Source: Clostridiaceae bacterium
GTDB taxonomy: Bacteria > Bacillota > Clostridia > Lachnospirales > Lachnospiraceae
Direction of reading: 5' to 3'
Assembly (NCBI GenBank): GCA_910575585.1
Contig: CAJTGF010000001.1
Coordinates: 1 to 62,195, forward strand
Length of the DNA stretch: 62,195 nt
Numbering within the stretch: the first letter of the stretch is position 1; every line of letters starts with the position of its first letter. The notes under the pieces were generated by a model. The model worked only from the letters and a program-made list of their open reading frames with translations. It made no database searches and was not told where the DNA came from. Below are positions 44,860 through 54,924 of this stretch, in pieces. A program made the position numbers and the translations under genes.

Positions 44860-45171
44860 ATGAACAAATTTCAGAAAAAACAGCTTTTAGGGTGTGTGGA
44901 TGTACTTTGGAAGGCAGAGGAAGAGTTGAAAGAGCAGCAGCCAGGCGCGCAGAAGATTAATTTGTGCGCGGATATGCAGGAATTTACGTTGGCTATGCTG
45001 AACTTCCTCGGTAATATCGAAGAGGAGGATGAGAAATTAACCGACTGTCTTTCCGAGTTATACAAGATGCTGCTGAAAGTCAGCCAGGATGAGATCCCTT
45101 CTGAACAGTTAGAAGCTCAGATTAATCACATCAAAGATCATGTTGAGAAGAAAGAAACCGCGGATAATTAG
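44860..45171 (+). CDS. Small orphan protein homologous to the N-terminal domain of the TagF-like protein
   Basis: A 103-residue, mostly helical, charged protein with no recognised family. It aligns over its whole length with residues 1-100 of the protein at 40776-42344: KINLCADMQEF against KINLCADIQEF, and LYKMLLKVSQDEI against LYRMLLKVSRDEI. It lies 30 bases before the PEP mutase gene and has CGGAGG upstream of its ATG. It could be a stand-alone adaptor that shares a partner with the TagF-like enzyme, or a duplicated regulatory domain. No signal peptide or membrane helix. Confidence 0.8.
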   Translation: MNKFQKKQLLGCVDVLWKAEEELKEQQPGAQKINLCADMQEFTLAMLNFLGNIEEEDEKLTDCLSELYKMLLKVSQDEIPSEQLEAQINHIKDHVEKKETADN

Positions 45172-45201
45172 GAAACAGGTTGTTCGGGGTTAGGAGGTAA
45201 G

Positions 45202-46794
45202 ATGGATAAAGCGAAAAAATTTCGGCAGCTGCTGAATGCTGACAGGCATTTTTTTCTTATGGAGGCTCATGACGGTCTTTCGGCCAAGATTGTTGAGGAG
45301 ACAGGGTTTCCGGCGATCTGGGCCAGCGGCCTGTCCATAACGGCTTCTTTAGGAGTGCGCGATAATAATGAGATCTCCTACACCCAGCTGCTTGACGTGC
45401 TGGAATATATGAATGATGCCTGCGATCTGCCCATACTGGTGGACGGAGATACGGGCTACGGGAATTTTAACAATGCATGCAGACTGGTTCAGAAGCTGGA
45501 GCAGATAGGGATTGCGGCTGTCTGCATTGAAGATAAAAAGTTTCCCAAGACCAATTCATTTTTGGAGACAAAACTTGACGCGTTGGCTGACCCTCTGGAA
45601 TTTGCAGGCAAGATTCGGGCGATGAAGGCCACCCAGAAGAATCCTGATTTTGTGGTGATCGCACGACTGGAATCTCTGATCGTAGGGGCCGGGGTTGAGG
45701 ACGCCGTGAACAGGGCGAAGATGTATCTGTCTGCCGGGGCAGATGCCATATTGGTTCATTCCAAGCGCCCCAATTCCAAGGATATCGACGATTTTCTGGC
45801 AGCCTTTGACAGGAATGTTCCGATTTTTCTTGTGCCGACCAAGTACTATACGGTGCCGGTAAGCCATCTGACCAGGGATAAAAGGGTGCGGGGCATTATA
45901 TGGGCCAATCATAATGTAAGGGCCTGTGTGACCGTGATGCAGGAGATCAGCAAAAAGATATACAACGACTGCTCCATCGCCAATGTGGAAGGGGAGATCG
46001 CGCCTGTGACAGAGATCTTCCGGCTTCAGAAGAATGAAGAGTACCTTGAGATGGAGAAGAAGTATCTGCCGGAGTATTCGAATTTAAGCGCGGTGATCCT
46101 TGCGGCGGGAGGCCCGGGACCTTTGGATTTCGAGAAGCCCAAGTCGCTTCTGAAGATCAACGGAAAAAGCATATTGGAGCATCAGCTGGATGCTTTAAGG
46201 TCCGTAAGATTGTCCAATATTACGGTTGTCAGAGGCTATAAGAGGGATGAGATACAGGCAAAGGATGTAAAACTCATCGATAACCCCAAGTGGAAGGATA
46301 CCAACGCGGCTTACTCCCTTTCTCTGGCGGTACCGGATGTAAAGGAGCCTTATCTGGTTTTGTACGGAGATGTGTTCTTTAAGCGGTATTTGTTGAGAAG
46401 CATTTTGGATTACGCGTCCGAACACCCGTCGTCGGATATGATCCTGGTATGCGTGAAGGAAGATTACATCAAAGGCGGTTATTATCTTAGGCTTAACAAG
46501 AGGCCGGATGTGTTTGGCGATGACGACGAACTGACCGTGATTGATGTCCGCAGAGAACGAGAGGCGGATAAGGATGGGGACGTGGTATATTTCAGCGGAC
46601 TGATGATGGTGAACAATCATCTGGCAGTGCAGCAGCTGCTGGAGGAAGAGGATTGTGAAAACCTGCATATCTCTGATTTTATGGGACATGCGGTGGACAA
46701 GGGGATGAAGCTGTCGGTGATCATGTCATCGAAAGAGGCGATCGTTGATATTAATCTTTTAAATGATCTGATGAAGGCCGGAGAATTACTGTAA
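45202..46794 (+). CDS. aepX: Phosphoenolpyruvate mutase fused to a nucleotidyltransferase
   Basis: Bifunctional 530-residue protein. Residues about 1-290 are PEP mutase, which isomerises PEP to phosphonopyruvate, forming the C-P bond. The signature is E110-D111-K112 with N118-S119 (EDKKFPKTNS), and VDGDTGYGNF carries the metal-binding aspartate. Residues about 296-530 are a nucleotidyltransferase (VILAAGG, EKPKSLLKINGKSILEHQ, metal site LYGDVFF), like the cytidylyltransferase domain fused to PEP mutase in some bacteria (PntC type), which activates a phosphonate as its CMP ester. The loop reads AAGGPGPLDF and lacks the usual arginine. Last gene of the plus cluster, with a terminator close behind. 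Confidence 0.93.
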   Translation: MDKAKKFRQLLNADRHFFLMEAHDGLSAKIVEETGFPAIWASGLSITASLGVRDNNEISYTQLLDVLEYMNDACDLPILVDGDTGYGNFNNACRLVQKLEQIGIAAVCIEDKKFPKTNSFLETKLDALADPLEFAGKIRAMKATQKNPDFVVIARLESLIVGAGVEDAVNRAKMYLSAGADAILVHSKRPNSKDIDDFLAAFDRNVPIFLVPTKYYTVPVSHLTRDKRVRGIIWANHNVRACVTVMQEISKKIYNDCSIANVEGEIAPVTEIFRLQKNEEYLEMEKKYLPEYSNLSAVILAAGGPGPLDFEKPKSLLKINGKSILEHQLDALRSVRLSNITVVRGYKRDEIQAKDVKLIDNPKWKDTNAAYSLSLAVPDVKEPYLVLYGDVFFKRYLLRSILDYASEHPSSDMILVCVKEDYIKGGYYLRLNKRPDVFGDDDELTVIDVRREREADKDGDVVYFSGLMMVNNHLAVQQLLEEEDCENLHISDFMGHAVDKGMKLSVIMSSKEAIVDINLLNDLMKAGELL

Positions 46795-46798
46795 AGAG

Positions 46799-46834
46799 AA
46801 AACTTTCCTGTTGATGCTTAGCGGGAAAGTTTTT
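46799..46834. terminator. Bidirectional terminator between the convergent glycan clusters
   Basis: AAAACTTTCC (46799-46808) pairs with GGAAAGTTTT (46824-46833) around a 15-base loop; T-rich on the right and, read on the other strand, TTTTCTC on the left. It can end both the PEP mutase transcript and the recombinase transcript. Confidence 0.85.
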
Positions 46835-46841
46835 CTATCTG

Positions 46842-47522
<681 letters not shown>

Positions 47523-47530
47523 TTACTTCT

Positions 47531-49237
47531 TCAAATAAGTTTATTTGGCATACTGTTGGACTGCATTATCCTCTCAATATCTTTGGTTATATTACCTTCC
47601 AATGCTCTGGCCTTTTCACGATCCATGCCGGATACGCCGATATAGATCTTTATCTTGGGTTCGGTTCCGCTGGGCCTTAGAACTACGGAACAATTGTTTT
47701 CTAACTGGAATTTAAGAACATTCGCGCTGGGCAATCCCCACAGACCAACGGAGTAGTCCAGACATCTTTTTACCCGTATTCCCCCGACAGATGGGATATT
47801 GCCTCGAAAAAAGTTCATGACGCTCTGCATCTTTAGGAAACCGGAAAAACCTTCGAAGGTGTACGAATGGAGCGTATCCAGATAATAACCATATTGCTCA
47901 TACAATTCATTCCGTTTATCAAGGAGATTTTTTTCCTGGGCAGCGTAATAACTGAACATCTCACAGATCAGAAGCGCGGCGCCGACCCCATCTTTATCTC
48001 TCACATACGAACCGCTTAAATATCCGCAGGATTCTTCAAAGCCAAAGATATATCGTTCCCCTTCATTTTTTTCTTCCAACAGACGGATCTGTTCTCCTAT
48101 ATATTTAAATCCTGTTAGCACATTTATGGTTTTTACCCCATAGTTGTCCGCGATTTTTTCGGCTAACTCTGTAGTTACAATGGACTTTATCATAATCGGA
48201 TCAGAGGGCATCCGGTTATGTGTTACCCTCTGACGGCAAATGTAATCGAAAAGCAGAATGCCGGTTTCATTGCCGGAGAGCAGTGTATACTCCCCGGAAT
48301 GATCTCTGACACCGATCCCCACACGATCGCAGTCAGGATCCGTGGCAATCAATAAATCGCCGTTAAATTTTCTGGCATATTCTATGCCAAGAACCATGGC
48401 GTCCCTAATCTCTGGATTGGGATAGGGGCAAGTCGGAAAGTTACCGTCTGGATGTTCCTGCTCTTTTACCATAATAAGACGGCGGTAGCCCATTTCTCTT
48501 AAAGTTCTGGTAACAGGCATTAAGCCTGCGCCGTTTAGCGGGCTGTATATAATGGTCTGATCTTTATTGATTTTTTCTCCAAACAAAACACTCTGCTTTT
48601 TTACTTCCTGGAAAAAGGTTTCACAAACCGCATTGCTGATATATTGGATTGCGCCTTTTTCCAGCGCTTTTGCGAACTCGATCGTTTTTATGTCCGCAAA
48701 AATATCCAGCTCTGTGATCTCCGCGGAGATATCAGCGGCTGCTTTGGAGGTGATTTGGCATCCATCCGCGTCATATGCTTTATACCCATTATAGGCGCTT
48801 GGATTATGGGATGCGGTGATCATTACGCCGGCCAAACATCCTAAATATCTTACGGCAAAGGAAAGGCACGGTGTTGGCATTAACTGGGGAAAGAGGAACG
48901 CCTTTATGCCGTTAGCTGCAAACACGCATGCCGCTGTCTTACTAAATGTGCTGCTTTTTATCCTGCTGTCATAGCTGATTGCGATGGATCTTTTATTGTC
49001 CGGAAAATTTTTTATTACATAGTTGGCAAGTCCTTGGGAGGCCATGGCAACGGTATATCGATTCATTCGATTGGTTCCCGCGCCGATGATCCCCCGCAGA
49101 CCGCCTGTTCCAAAGGTCAAATGGCTGAAAAAGGCATCCTGGATTTCTTCTTCTTTAAGATTGTTTAATTCTTCTGCCATATCTGCATCTGCAGAGGCTT
49201 TCTCACACCAGCGCAGGTATTCTTTCCGATAATCCAT
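47531..49237 (-). CDS. Phosphoglucomutase/phosphomannomutase
   Basis: Interconverts hexose 6- and 1-phosphates; here probably supplies mannose 1-phosphate to ManC. The phosphoserine motif is GVMITASHNPSAYNGYKAY, the metal site ATDPDCDRVG, the sugar-binding loop GFEESCGYL and the phosphate-binding loop RPSGTEPKIK. From ATG 49237 (AAGGA upstream) the length is 568, typical of the PGM2-like subgroup. Its 5' end overlaps manC by 35 bases. Sugar preference cannot be read from the sequence. Confidence 0.92.
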   Translation of the reverse strand: MDYRKEYLRWCEKASADADMAEELNNLKEEEIQDAFFSHLTFGTGGLRGIIGAGTNRMNRYTVAMASQGLANYVIKNFPDNKRSIAISYDSRIKSSTFSKTAACVFAANGIKAFLFPQLMPTPCLSFAVRYLGCLAGVMITASHNPSAYNGYKAYDADGCQITSKAAADISAEITELDIFADIKTIEFAKALEKGAIQYISNAVCETFFQEVKKQSVLFGEKINKDQTIIYSPLNGAGLMPVTRTLREMGYRRLIMVKEQEHPDGNFPTCPYPNPEIRDAMVLGIEYARKFNGDLLIATDPDCDRVGIGVRDHSGEYTLLSGNETGILLFDYICRQRVTHNRMPSDPIMIKSIVTTELAEKIADNYGVKTINVLTGFKYIGEQIRLLEEKNEGERYIFGFEESCGYLSGSYVRDKDGVGAALLICEMFSYYAAQEKNLLDKRNELYEQYGYYLDTLHSYTFEGFSGFLKMQSVMNFFRGNIPSVGGIRVKRCLDYSVGLWGLPSANVLKFQLENNCSVVLRPSGTEPKIKIYIGVSGMDREKARALEGNITKDIERIMQSNSMPNKLI

Positions 49238-50558
49238 GGCCCATTTCCTTCTGTCCGTATATCTTTTTATCACTTTTTCGAATATCAGACCCAACTTGTA
49301 TCTCGATCAGACTTAATTCTTCATCTGCGATTATGGCATGTCTGCATCCGGAAAGGATGGTTACCACATCTCCCGGATGAACCGTCTGCTCCGCATCATC
49401 AACGATAACCCTGCCTTTCCCGGAAAGAATGGTCCAAATCTCATTTCTGCATTGGTGGCTATGATATTTCATCCGTTTTCCTTTTTGCATCTCTATTTTA
49501 ACTGTCATGGAGCCGGGACGCATATCAAGCACCGAGTAGGTTCCCCATGATTTTTCCGCAAAACTTATATCCGAATCCATCTTCTCAACAAAGGGTTTCA
49601 CATTGTCGCTGGATGTTTTATCTGAGATCAGGATGCCGTCACTGCTGGCCGCGATGAACATATCTTTACAGCCCATGCATAAGATGGGAAGATTCAGCTC
49701 ATTGATTACCTGCGTATTGATGCATTCTTCGTTCAGTATCACCTTTCCCTTTGTCATCTCTTTCATGGTTTGGGCAACCATGCTCCAGTTGCCCACATCT
49801 TTCCATGCTCCCGCGTACCGCATGACCTGAATGCTTTTCTCATTCTCCACAACCGCATAATCAAAACTGATGCTTTCTAATGTTTCATATCGTTTATACA
49901 GATCCCAATAATCCGAAAACTCTATCATATTATGGGCTTTTTCCAACAGATAGCCCAGGCGAAACGCAAAGACGCCGGAATTCCATAAGGCCCCCTGCCG
50001 GATATAACTTTCGGCCAGCTGGGACGATGGTTTTTCTTTGAATTTTTTTACACGGCTTACGTGTCCCAGATCTTCGGGAAGGATATAACCGTATTTTTCG
50101 TTAGGATAAGTCGGCTCAATGCCCATCAAGGTAAGATTCGCTGTTTTCTGCGCCACAAGGCTCTCCAATTGACCAATGGCCTCATAATAGTTATCTTCAA
50201 CATAAGGATCAACAGGGCAGACGATAATGCATTCGTCCTCCAGCGCGTTCAAGTTATCTTTAAGATAAGACGCTGCAAGCGCGATGGCGGGAAAGGTATC
50301 TTTTCTGCATGGTTCTACACAGATCGACAGTTTATCATGTAATTGATTTTTAACGGCGCTAACCTGAGATCTGCTTGTAGCGATGGTGATCTTCGCGTCT
50401 TTATCTACAGACATGATCTGCCGATACACGCGCTGGATCATGGATTCATATACGCCGTCCTCATTTTTAAAAAGGCGAAGGAACTGCTTACTGCGCACAT
50501 CGTTGGAAAGAGGCCATAAACGCTTGCCGCTTCCTCCGGATAACAAGATGATATTCAT
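49203..50558 (-). CDS. manC: Mannose-1-phosphate guanylyltransferase (with cupin domain)
   Basis: Makes GDP-mannose from mannose 1-phosphate and GTP. N-terminal signature LLSGGSGKRLWPLSN, then SKQFLRLF and the substrate segment FKEKPS; the C-terminal cupin (KMKYHSHQCRNEIWTILSGK) is the mannose 6-phosphate isomerase-like part found in bifunctional ManC/AlgA. Start at 50558 (GGGAG eight bases upstream), 451 residues. An upstream in-frame start would add 30 unrelated residues. Confidence 0.94.
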   Translation of the reverse strand: MNIILLSGGSGKRLWPLSNDVRSKQFLRLFKNEDGVYESMIQRVYRQIMSVDKDAKITIATSRSQVSAVKNQLHDKLSICVEPCRKDTFPAIALAASYLKDNLNALEDECIIVCPVDPYVEDNYYEAIGQLESLVAQKTANLTLMGIEPTYPNEKYGYILPEDLGHVSRVKKFKEKPSSQLAESYIRQGALWNSGVFAFRLGYLLEKAHNMIEFSDYWDLYKRYETLESISFDYAVVENEKSIQVMRYAGAWKDVGNWSMVAQTMKEMTKGKVILNEECINTQVINELNLPILCMGCKDMFIAASSDGILISDKTSSDNVKPFVEKMDSDISFAEKSWGTYSVLDMRPGSMTVKIEMQKGKRMKYHSHQCRNEIWTILSGKGRVIVDDAEQTVHPGDVVTILSGCRHAIIADEELSLIEIQVGSDIRKSDKKIYGQKEMGHGLSERIPALV

Positions 50559-50574
50559 TGTGTTTTCTCCCTGG

Positions 50575-51510
50575 CTACAATTCATTAAGATAATGCTCAT
50601 ACATATCATGCATGGCATCAAATATAGAATGCTTCTCACACCAACCAAGCTCTTTTTTTATAAGGTGATTATCGCACCATATAGATGCCGGTTCATTTGG
50701 GCGGATCAAATGATTGTCAATGCGTACCTCAATCGGCATATCAGAGAGGGAAATGATATAGTTTAACAGCTCTTTCAGTTCATAAACCTTTCCGCTTCCA
50801 ATATTATATACTTGGTTTGGCGTTCCCCTTTCCAGAACAAGCCTGTACCCTCTGGCAATGTCTCTTACATCGCTGAAATCTCTTTTCACATGCAGATTTC
50901 CAACGGTTATAACATTAAAATCACTGCCTCTCTTTTTAATCGCCGCCACCTGTCTGCACCAGGACGGTATTACAAAATTGTCTTTTTGCCCTATGCCTGT
51001 GTGATTAAATGCCCTGACATAAAATACGTTTATGCCATATCGTCCATAATAGATCTCACCTATTTTTTCCTGTGTTGCTTTTGATATTGCATAGGGACTC
51101 GCTCCATTGATCAAGCCGTTCTCATTGATCGGAGTGTTTAAAGGCGCGTATTCTTCGCTTGATCCCACTAACAACAAACGGGTGTCAGGTGAATGCTGTC
51201 GGATTCCTTCAAGAATGTTTAAAGTTCCTATGACATTGATCTCCAAGGTCTTCTGCGGGATATCCCAGGACTGCGCCACACTGCTTACTGCGGCAAGGTT
51301 TACAATATAGGTGGGACAGATGTCCTTTATGATGGCCGCGATCTTATTAGGGTCTCTGATATCGGATGCCGCGAAGCTGACATAATCTTGCATACGCTCT
51401 CCTTTAAAAAGGTCGCTTCCATACACCTTATAATTGTTTAAATAAAATTCCTCTGCAAGATAATTTCCTACAAAACCAGAAACACCAAATATTAAAACGG
51501 ATAACTTCAT
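50575..51510 (-). CDS. rmd: GDP-6-deoxy-4-keto-D-mannose reductase (GDP-D-rhamnose forming)
   Basis: SDR that reduces the product of GMD to GDP-D-rhamnose. The NAD(P) motif is [15 protein letters not shown] and the catalytic [11 protein letters not shown] contains YxxxK. Length 311 residues matches Rmd. It overlaps gmd by four bases and precedes manC by 16, forming a gmd-rmd-manC-pgm block. Other reductases (forming GDP-fucose or 6-deoxytalose) are less likely from the sequence. Confidence 0.88.
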   Translation of the reverse strand: MKLSVLIFGVSGFVGNYLAEEFYLNNYKVYGSDLFKGERMQDYVSFAASDIRDPNKIAAIIKDICPTYIVNLAAVSSVAQSWDIPQKTLEINVIGTLNILEGIRQHSPDTRLLLVGSSEEYAPLNTPINENGLINGASPYAISKATQEKIGEIYYGRYGINVFYVRAFNHTGIGQKDNFVIPSWCRQVAAIKKRGSDFNVITVGNLHVKRDFSDVRDIARGYRLVLERGTPNQVYNIGSGKVYELKELLNYIISLSDMPIEVRIDNHLIRPNEPASIWCDNHLIKKELGWCEKHSIFDAMHDMYEHYLNEL

Positions 51511-52550
51511 TGTTTCCTCGCTTTAAAATCGAATTCCCTTTTGGCTAATTGAAGATCATGGTCTGCCATGATCGCGCAGAGCTGCTCATAACTGGTCTTC
51601 TGGGGATTCCATCCAAGCTTTGTTTTCGCCTTTCGGGGATCGCCCAGCAGGTTAACCACATCTGCCGGTCTGAACCACTTAGGATTTACGCATACAAGCA
51701 TTCGCCCTGTTTTTTTATCATAACCTTTTTCATGGATCCCCTGACCTTTCCACTGAAGTTCGATGCCGTCATTGGCAAATACAAGTGTTGTAAATTCACG
51801 TACCGTATGCTGAACGCCTGTTGCGATAACATAATCATCGGGAGCGTCCTGCTGAAGCATGAGCCACATGCATTCGACATAATCTTTTGCATACCCCCAA
51901 TCCCGAAGGGCGTCAAGATTGCCTAACTCCAGATGATCCTGGAGGCCGCAGGCGATTCTTCCGGCAGCAAGGGTTATCTTGCGTGTCACAAAATCTTCAC
52001 CGCGTCTTTCGGATTCGTGATTAAATAGAATGCCATTGCATGTAAACATCTTATAGGCTTCGCGATAGTGCCGGATCATCCAATAGCCGTACAGCTTTGC
52101 CACTGCGTACGGGCTGTAAGGGTGAAAGGGAGTGTCCTCGTTTTGGGGACATTCTTCGACCTTTCCGTAAAGTTCGGATGTGGATGCCTGATAGACGCGG
52201 CATCTCTTGTCCGGATCGGTCATGCGGACTGCTTCCAGAAGCCTTAGCACCCCTAACGCGTCAATATCCCCCGTATATTCAGGGGCGTTAAAAGATACCT
52301 GAACATGGGACTGCGCCGCGAGATTATAGATCTCGTCAGGCTTTATCTCATTTAAAACGCGCGCAAGACTTGAAAAGTCGGAGAGGTCCCCTTCGTGGAT
52401 CCTCAATCTGTCCAGGACATGATCAATACGCGCTGTTGTAGAGACAGAAGACCGGCGGATGATCCCATGTACTTCATATCCTTTTTCAAGTAAAAGTTCC
52501 GCAAGATAGGACCCATCCTGGCCGGTGATTCCTGTTATAAGTGCTGTTTT
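51507..52550 (-). CDS. gmd: GDP-mannose 4,6-dehydratase
   Basis: Converts GDP-mannose to GDP-4-keto-6-deoxymannose. The N-terminal [20 protein letters not shown], the RRSSVS NADP-binding segment, and [12 protein letters not shown] with YxxxK are characteristic. Start at ATG 52550 with AAGGGAG upstream gives 347 residues, normal for GMD. Confidence 0.96.
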   Translation of the reverse strand, partial: KTALITGITGQDGSYLAELLLEKGYEVHGIIRRSSVSTTARIDHVLDRLRIHEGDLSDFSSLARVLNEIKPDEIYNLAAQSHVQVSFNAPEYTGDIDALGVLRLLEAVRMTDPDKRCRVYQASTSELYGKVEECPQNEDTPFHPYSPYAVAKLYGYWMIRHYREAYKMFTCNGILFNHESERRGEDFVTRKITLAAGRIACGLQDHLELGNLDALRDWGYAKDYVECMWLMLQQDAPDDYVIATGVQHTVREFTTLVFANDGIELQWKGQGIHEKGYDKKTGRMLVCVNPKWFRPADVVNLLGDPRKAKTKLGWNPQKTSYEQLCAIMADHDLQLAKREFDFKARKQ

Positions 52551-52579
52551 CATCCAATTCTCCCTTCCACAATTAGATT

Positions 52580-53659
52580 TTACCAATTTCCTAATATAAA
52601 ATCATTTAATTTATACTTGTTAGGCTGGTCTATATCCCAAGGGAAGTAAACGTTTGTCTCCTCAAAGGAATAATAATTTTTATTCAGATAAAGTACCTCT
52701 ATTGTATTTGGTACAATAATGCCATTATCACGTTCCGCGTAATTACAATTATTTCCATGAATCCAGACCGCTTGATGTGTTTCATTCAATTTTTGTAAAG
52801 ACTTTTTAATTCTTTCTTTATTCTCCAATTTTGTTATATTATGAAATTCAAAGATCATTTGTTTAAAATTGCTAATTATGGATGGGGATGCACTTTCTAT
52901 AAAATCATATTCGGCTCCTTCTACATCCATTTTCAATATTAAATTAGTTTCTTCTGTATGCGCATTATTTTTTAAAATAGTTTCTATGGAAAAAAGATGA
53001 TTCATGGAATCATCTTTCCCAGAAATTCCCTCTTTGAAATAGTGGAATTTTTTGTGATATTCGGGAAGACCTGTAATCGTATGATCATACATATATATGT
53101 CTATTCCATACCTTTCCGCCATTTCTCTGTCCCACGAAACATCATCGCATATTCCAAAGCTATAGGCTTTCATATTTGTTTCAATATCATCCAGCATGAC
53201 ATATCCACCATCATTCATCCGCCCGATTCGGACATACTGCTTATTAGAAATAAGGCGTTTGATCCCCAACAATTCTTTGAACTCTTTAAACCATCCTTCC
53301 TTATCGTTCACTGGTATGATTAATGGTTCCAGTACATTAATTATCTCAGCATTAGGGAATTTGATTTTTATTTGGTTATATAATTTATTATTTAATTCCT
53401 TATCTGTTGCGACTAAAAAGAAAAGCAAGCTTTTATCATCCATATTTTCTAAGGAATATAGGGGAAAAATATTTTTATTGTAGTTACACAGTACGTTATC
53501 AATAATATAGTTTTCATGCAGATCATAGGCAGAATTTAAAATATTTTTAAATATCATTCCTTGTTCGCCGAAAGGAAAAATAATCAATTTTTTTTCGGGA
53601 TATTTATTTAAATTTGCCCTAATTATCTGCATATAATGTGAATGGAAATCTATTCCCAT
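52580..53659 (-). CDS. FkbM-type methyltransferase with N-terminal Rossmann-like module
   Basis: A 359-residue protein. The C-terminal half holds the FkbM methyltransferase motif ([18 protein letters not shown]) and GGYVMLDD. The N-terminal about 120 residues begin with a nucleotide-binding-like segment ([18 protein letters not shown]), similar to modules in two glycosyltransferases of this cluster. It could O-methylate a sugar. Base composition is extreme: about 26% GC at 52801-52920 by hand count. The start at 53659 has AGGAGG upstream. Confidence 0.78.
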   Translation of the reverse strand: MGIDFHSHYMQIIRANLNKYPEKKLIIFPFGEQGMIFKNILNSAYDLHENYIIDNVLCNYNKNIFPLYSLENMDDKSLLFFLVATDKELNNKLYNQIKIKFPNAEIINVLEPLIIPVNDKEGWFKEFKELLGIKRLISNKQYVRIGRMNDGGYVMLDDIETNMKAYSFGICDDVSWDREMAERYGIDIYMYDHTITGLPEYHKKFHYFKEGISGKDDSMNHLFSIETILKNNAHTEETNLILKMDVEGAEYDFIESASPSIISNFKQMIFEFHNITKLENKERIKKSLQKLNETHQAVWIHGNNCNYAERDNGIIVPNTIEVLYLNKNYYSFEETNVYFPWDIDQPNKYKLNDFILGNW

Positions 53660-53676
53660 ATTAGAGATGCCTCCTA

Positions 53677-54924
53677 TCATTGTAAAACTTCAATATTTAT
53701 TACCGCTATTCCTAAAGGCATTGTATCATCCGTTCCGTCAACCTGATGATGATTCCATAATTTATTAATTTCAATATCTACCTTTAAGATATCTCCAGAT
53801 GTATAATCATGTTCGATAACAGAGAAAATATCCTGTTCACCTTTTTTGATGCCGATAAATTTTTGTTTTTCCTCGCCTTCTACACAAACAGTTATTTCCA
53901 GTTCTTCAATTTCGTTAATAAAAGATATCTTTATTTTTTTAGGCATATCTACCAAGCTGCGGACAAAAGTTTCACACTTAGTTCCCCTCATCCATTGTAA
54001 ATTGAATCTTCCATTCGCATCATATTCAGGTTTGTAAAATCCATTATGTAAAATAAAGTTTTCACCCGAAATGTCAAAATCCCCTGCCATTCCCTCTCCG
54101 GAATATCTAAGACAAGTTTTAGGAGGATGACCGCTTACAAATTTGAGATATTTGTATCGTACCGGATTATATAACATTTCAGCAGTAGCGGGTTCTACAA
54201 ATTTATGTTCAACTAAATCCCTTCGTACAAAAAAAGCATTGGCTCCCGAAATATTAGTGCCAACAAGAACATATCCTAACTGTTCTCCTAGCTTTTCATA
54301 TGCTTTAAGTGAAGCTCCATGTCTATCAGTTCCGCGCCAAATATAATGTTCGTTATATGGCATAATCCATTCCAGATATGGTGGAAATTTTGCGTTATAT
54401 TCGATTACGACAACTCTGGGGCTTAAACATTTCAATGCCTTCCATACATGATAATCATTTCCGTCAATATCAATACTTAATAAGTCTATCTCTTCCGTAA
54501 AACCTGCTTTTTCAAATAATTGATTAATATTGTTCTTAGTAACATATGAATTTAAAATCTTTAACTGCCCCGATTGAATAACAGAATGAAATTTTTGATT
54601 TATAAAATTACAATATCTTTCTTCACCTTCAATCCAAAGTCCACGCCAATCGTCATAAAGAAGACAGTGAGTATTACTTTCCAGGCCGTCTTGAACCCCA
54701 AATTCAATAAAACGCTTATCGGTATAGCCAATACGTTTAAATATTTCGTGAATAATACCATCTTCATCATTTTGGGAATATACTTTATAGCCAAAAGGCT
54801 CTAAATATAATGAATTTTTAAATCTATTTTCTAACATCACATCCCAACAAAATCCAGCTGTAATAATAAAATTTTCATTCAACGCAACGTTTCCTCTTTT
54901 CCTGATATAATTGTGATCAAACAT
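53677..54924 (-). CDS. FkbM-like/methyltransferase-fold protein
   Basis: About 416 residues. The central part (YSQNDEDGIIHEIFKRIG, RFIEFGVQDGLESNTHCLL, DLLSIDIDGNDYHVWKAL) resembles FkbM-like SAM-dependent methyltransferases, though the motif is altered; the C-terminal about 130 residues look like a beta-sandwich of unknown role. The start is uncertain: ATG 54924 overlaps the upstream gene by eight bases but lacks a ribosome site, while TTG 54879 has AGAGGA nine bases upstream. AT-rich like its neighbour. Confidence 0.65.
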   Translation of the reverse strand: MFDHNYIRKRGNVALNENFIITAGFCWDVMLENRFKNSLYLEPFGYKVYSQNDEDGIIHEIFKRIGYTDKRFIEFGVQDGLESNTHCLLYDDWRGLWIEGEERYCNFINQKFHSVIQSGQLKILNSYVTKNNINQLFEKAGFTEEIDLLSIDIDGNDYHVWKALKCLSPRVVVIEYNAKFPPYLEWIMPYNEHYIWRGTDRHGASLKAYEKLGEQLGYVLVGTNISGANAFFVRRDLVEHKFVEPATAEMLYNPVRYKYLKFVSGHPPKTCLRYSGEGMAGDFDISGENFILHNGFYKPEYDANGRFNLQWMRGTKCETFVRSLVDMPKKIKISFINEIEELEITVCVEGEEKQKFIGIKKGEQDIFSVIEHDYTSGDILKVDIEINKLWNHHQVDGTDDTMPLGIAVINIEVLQ

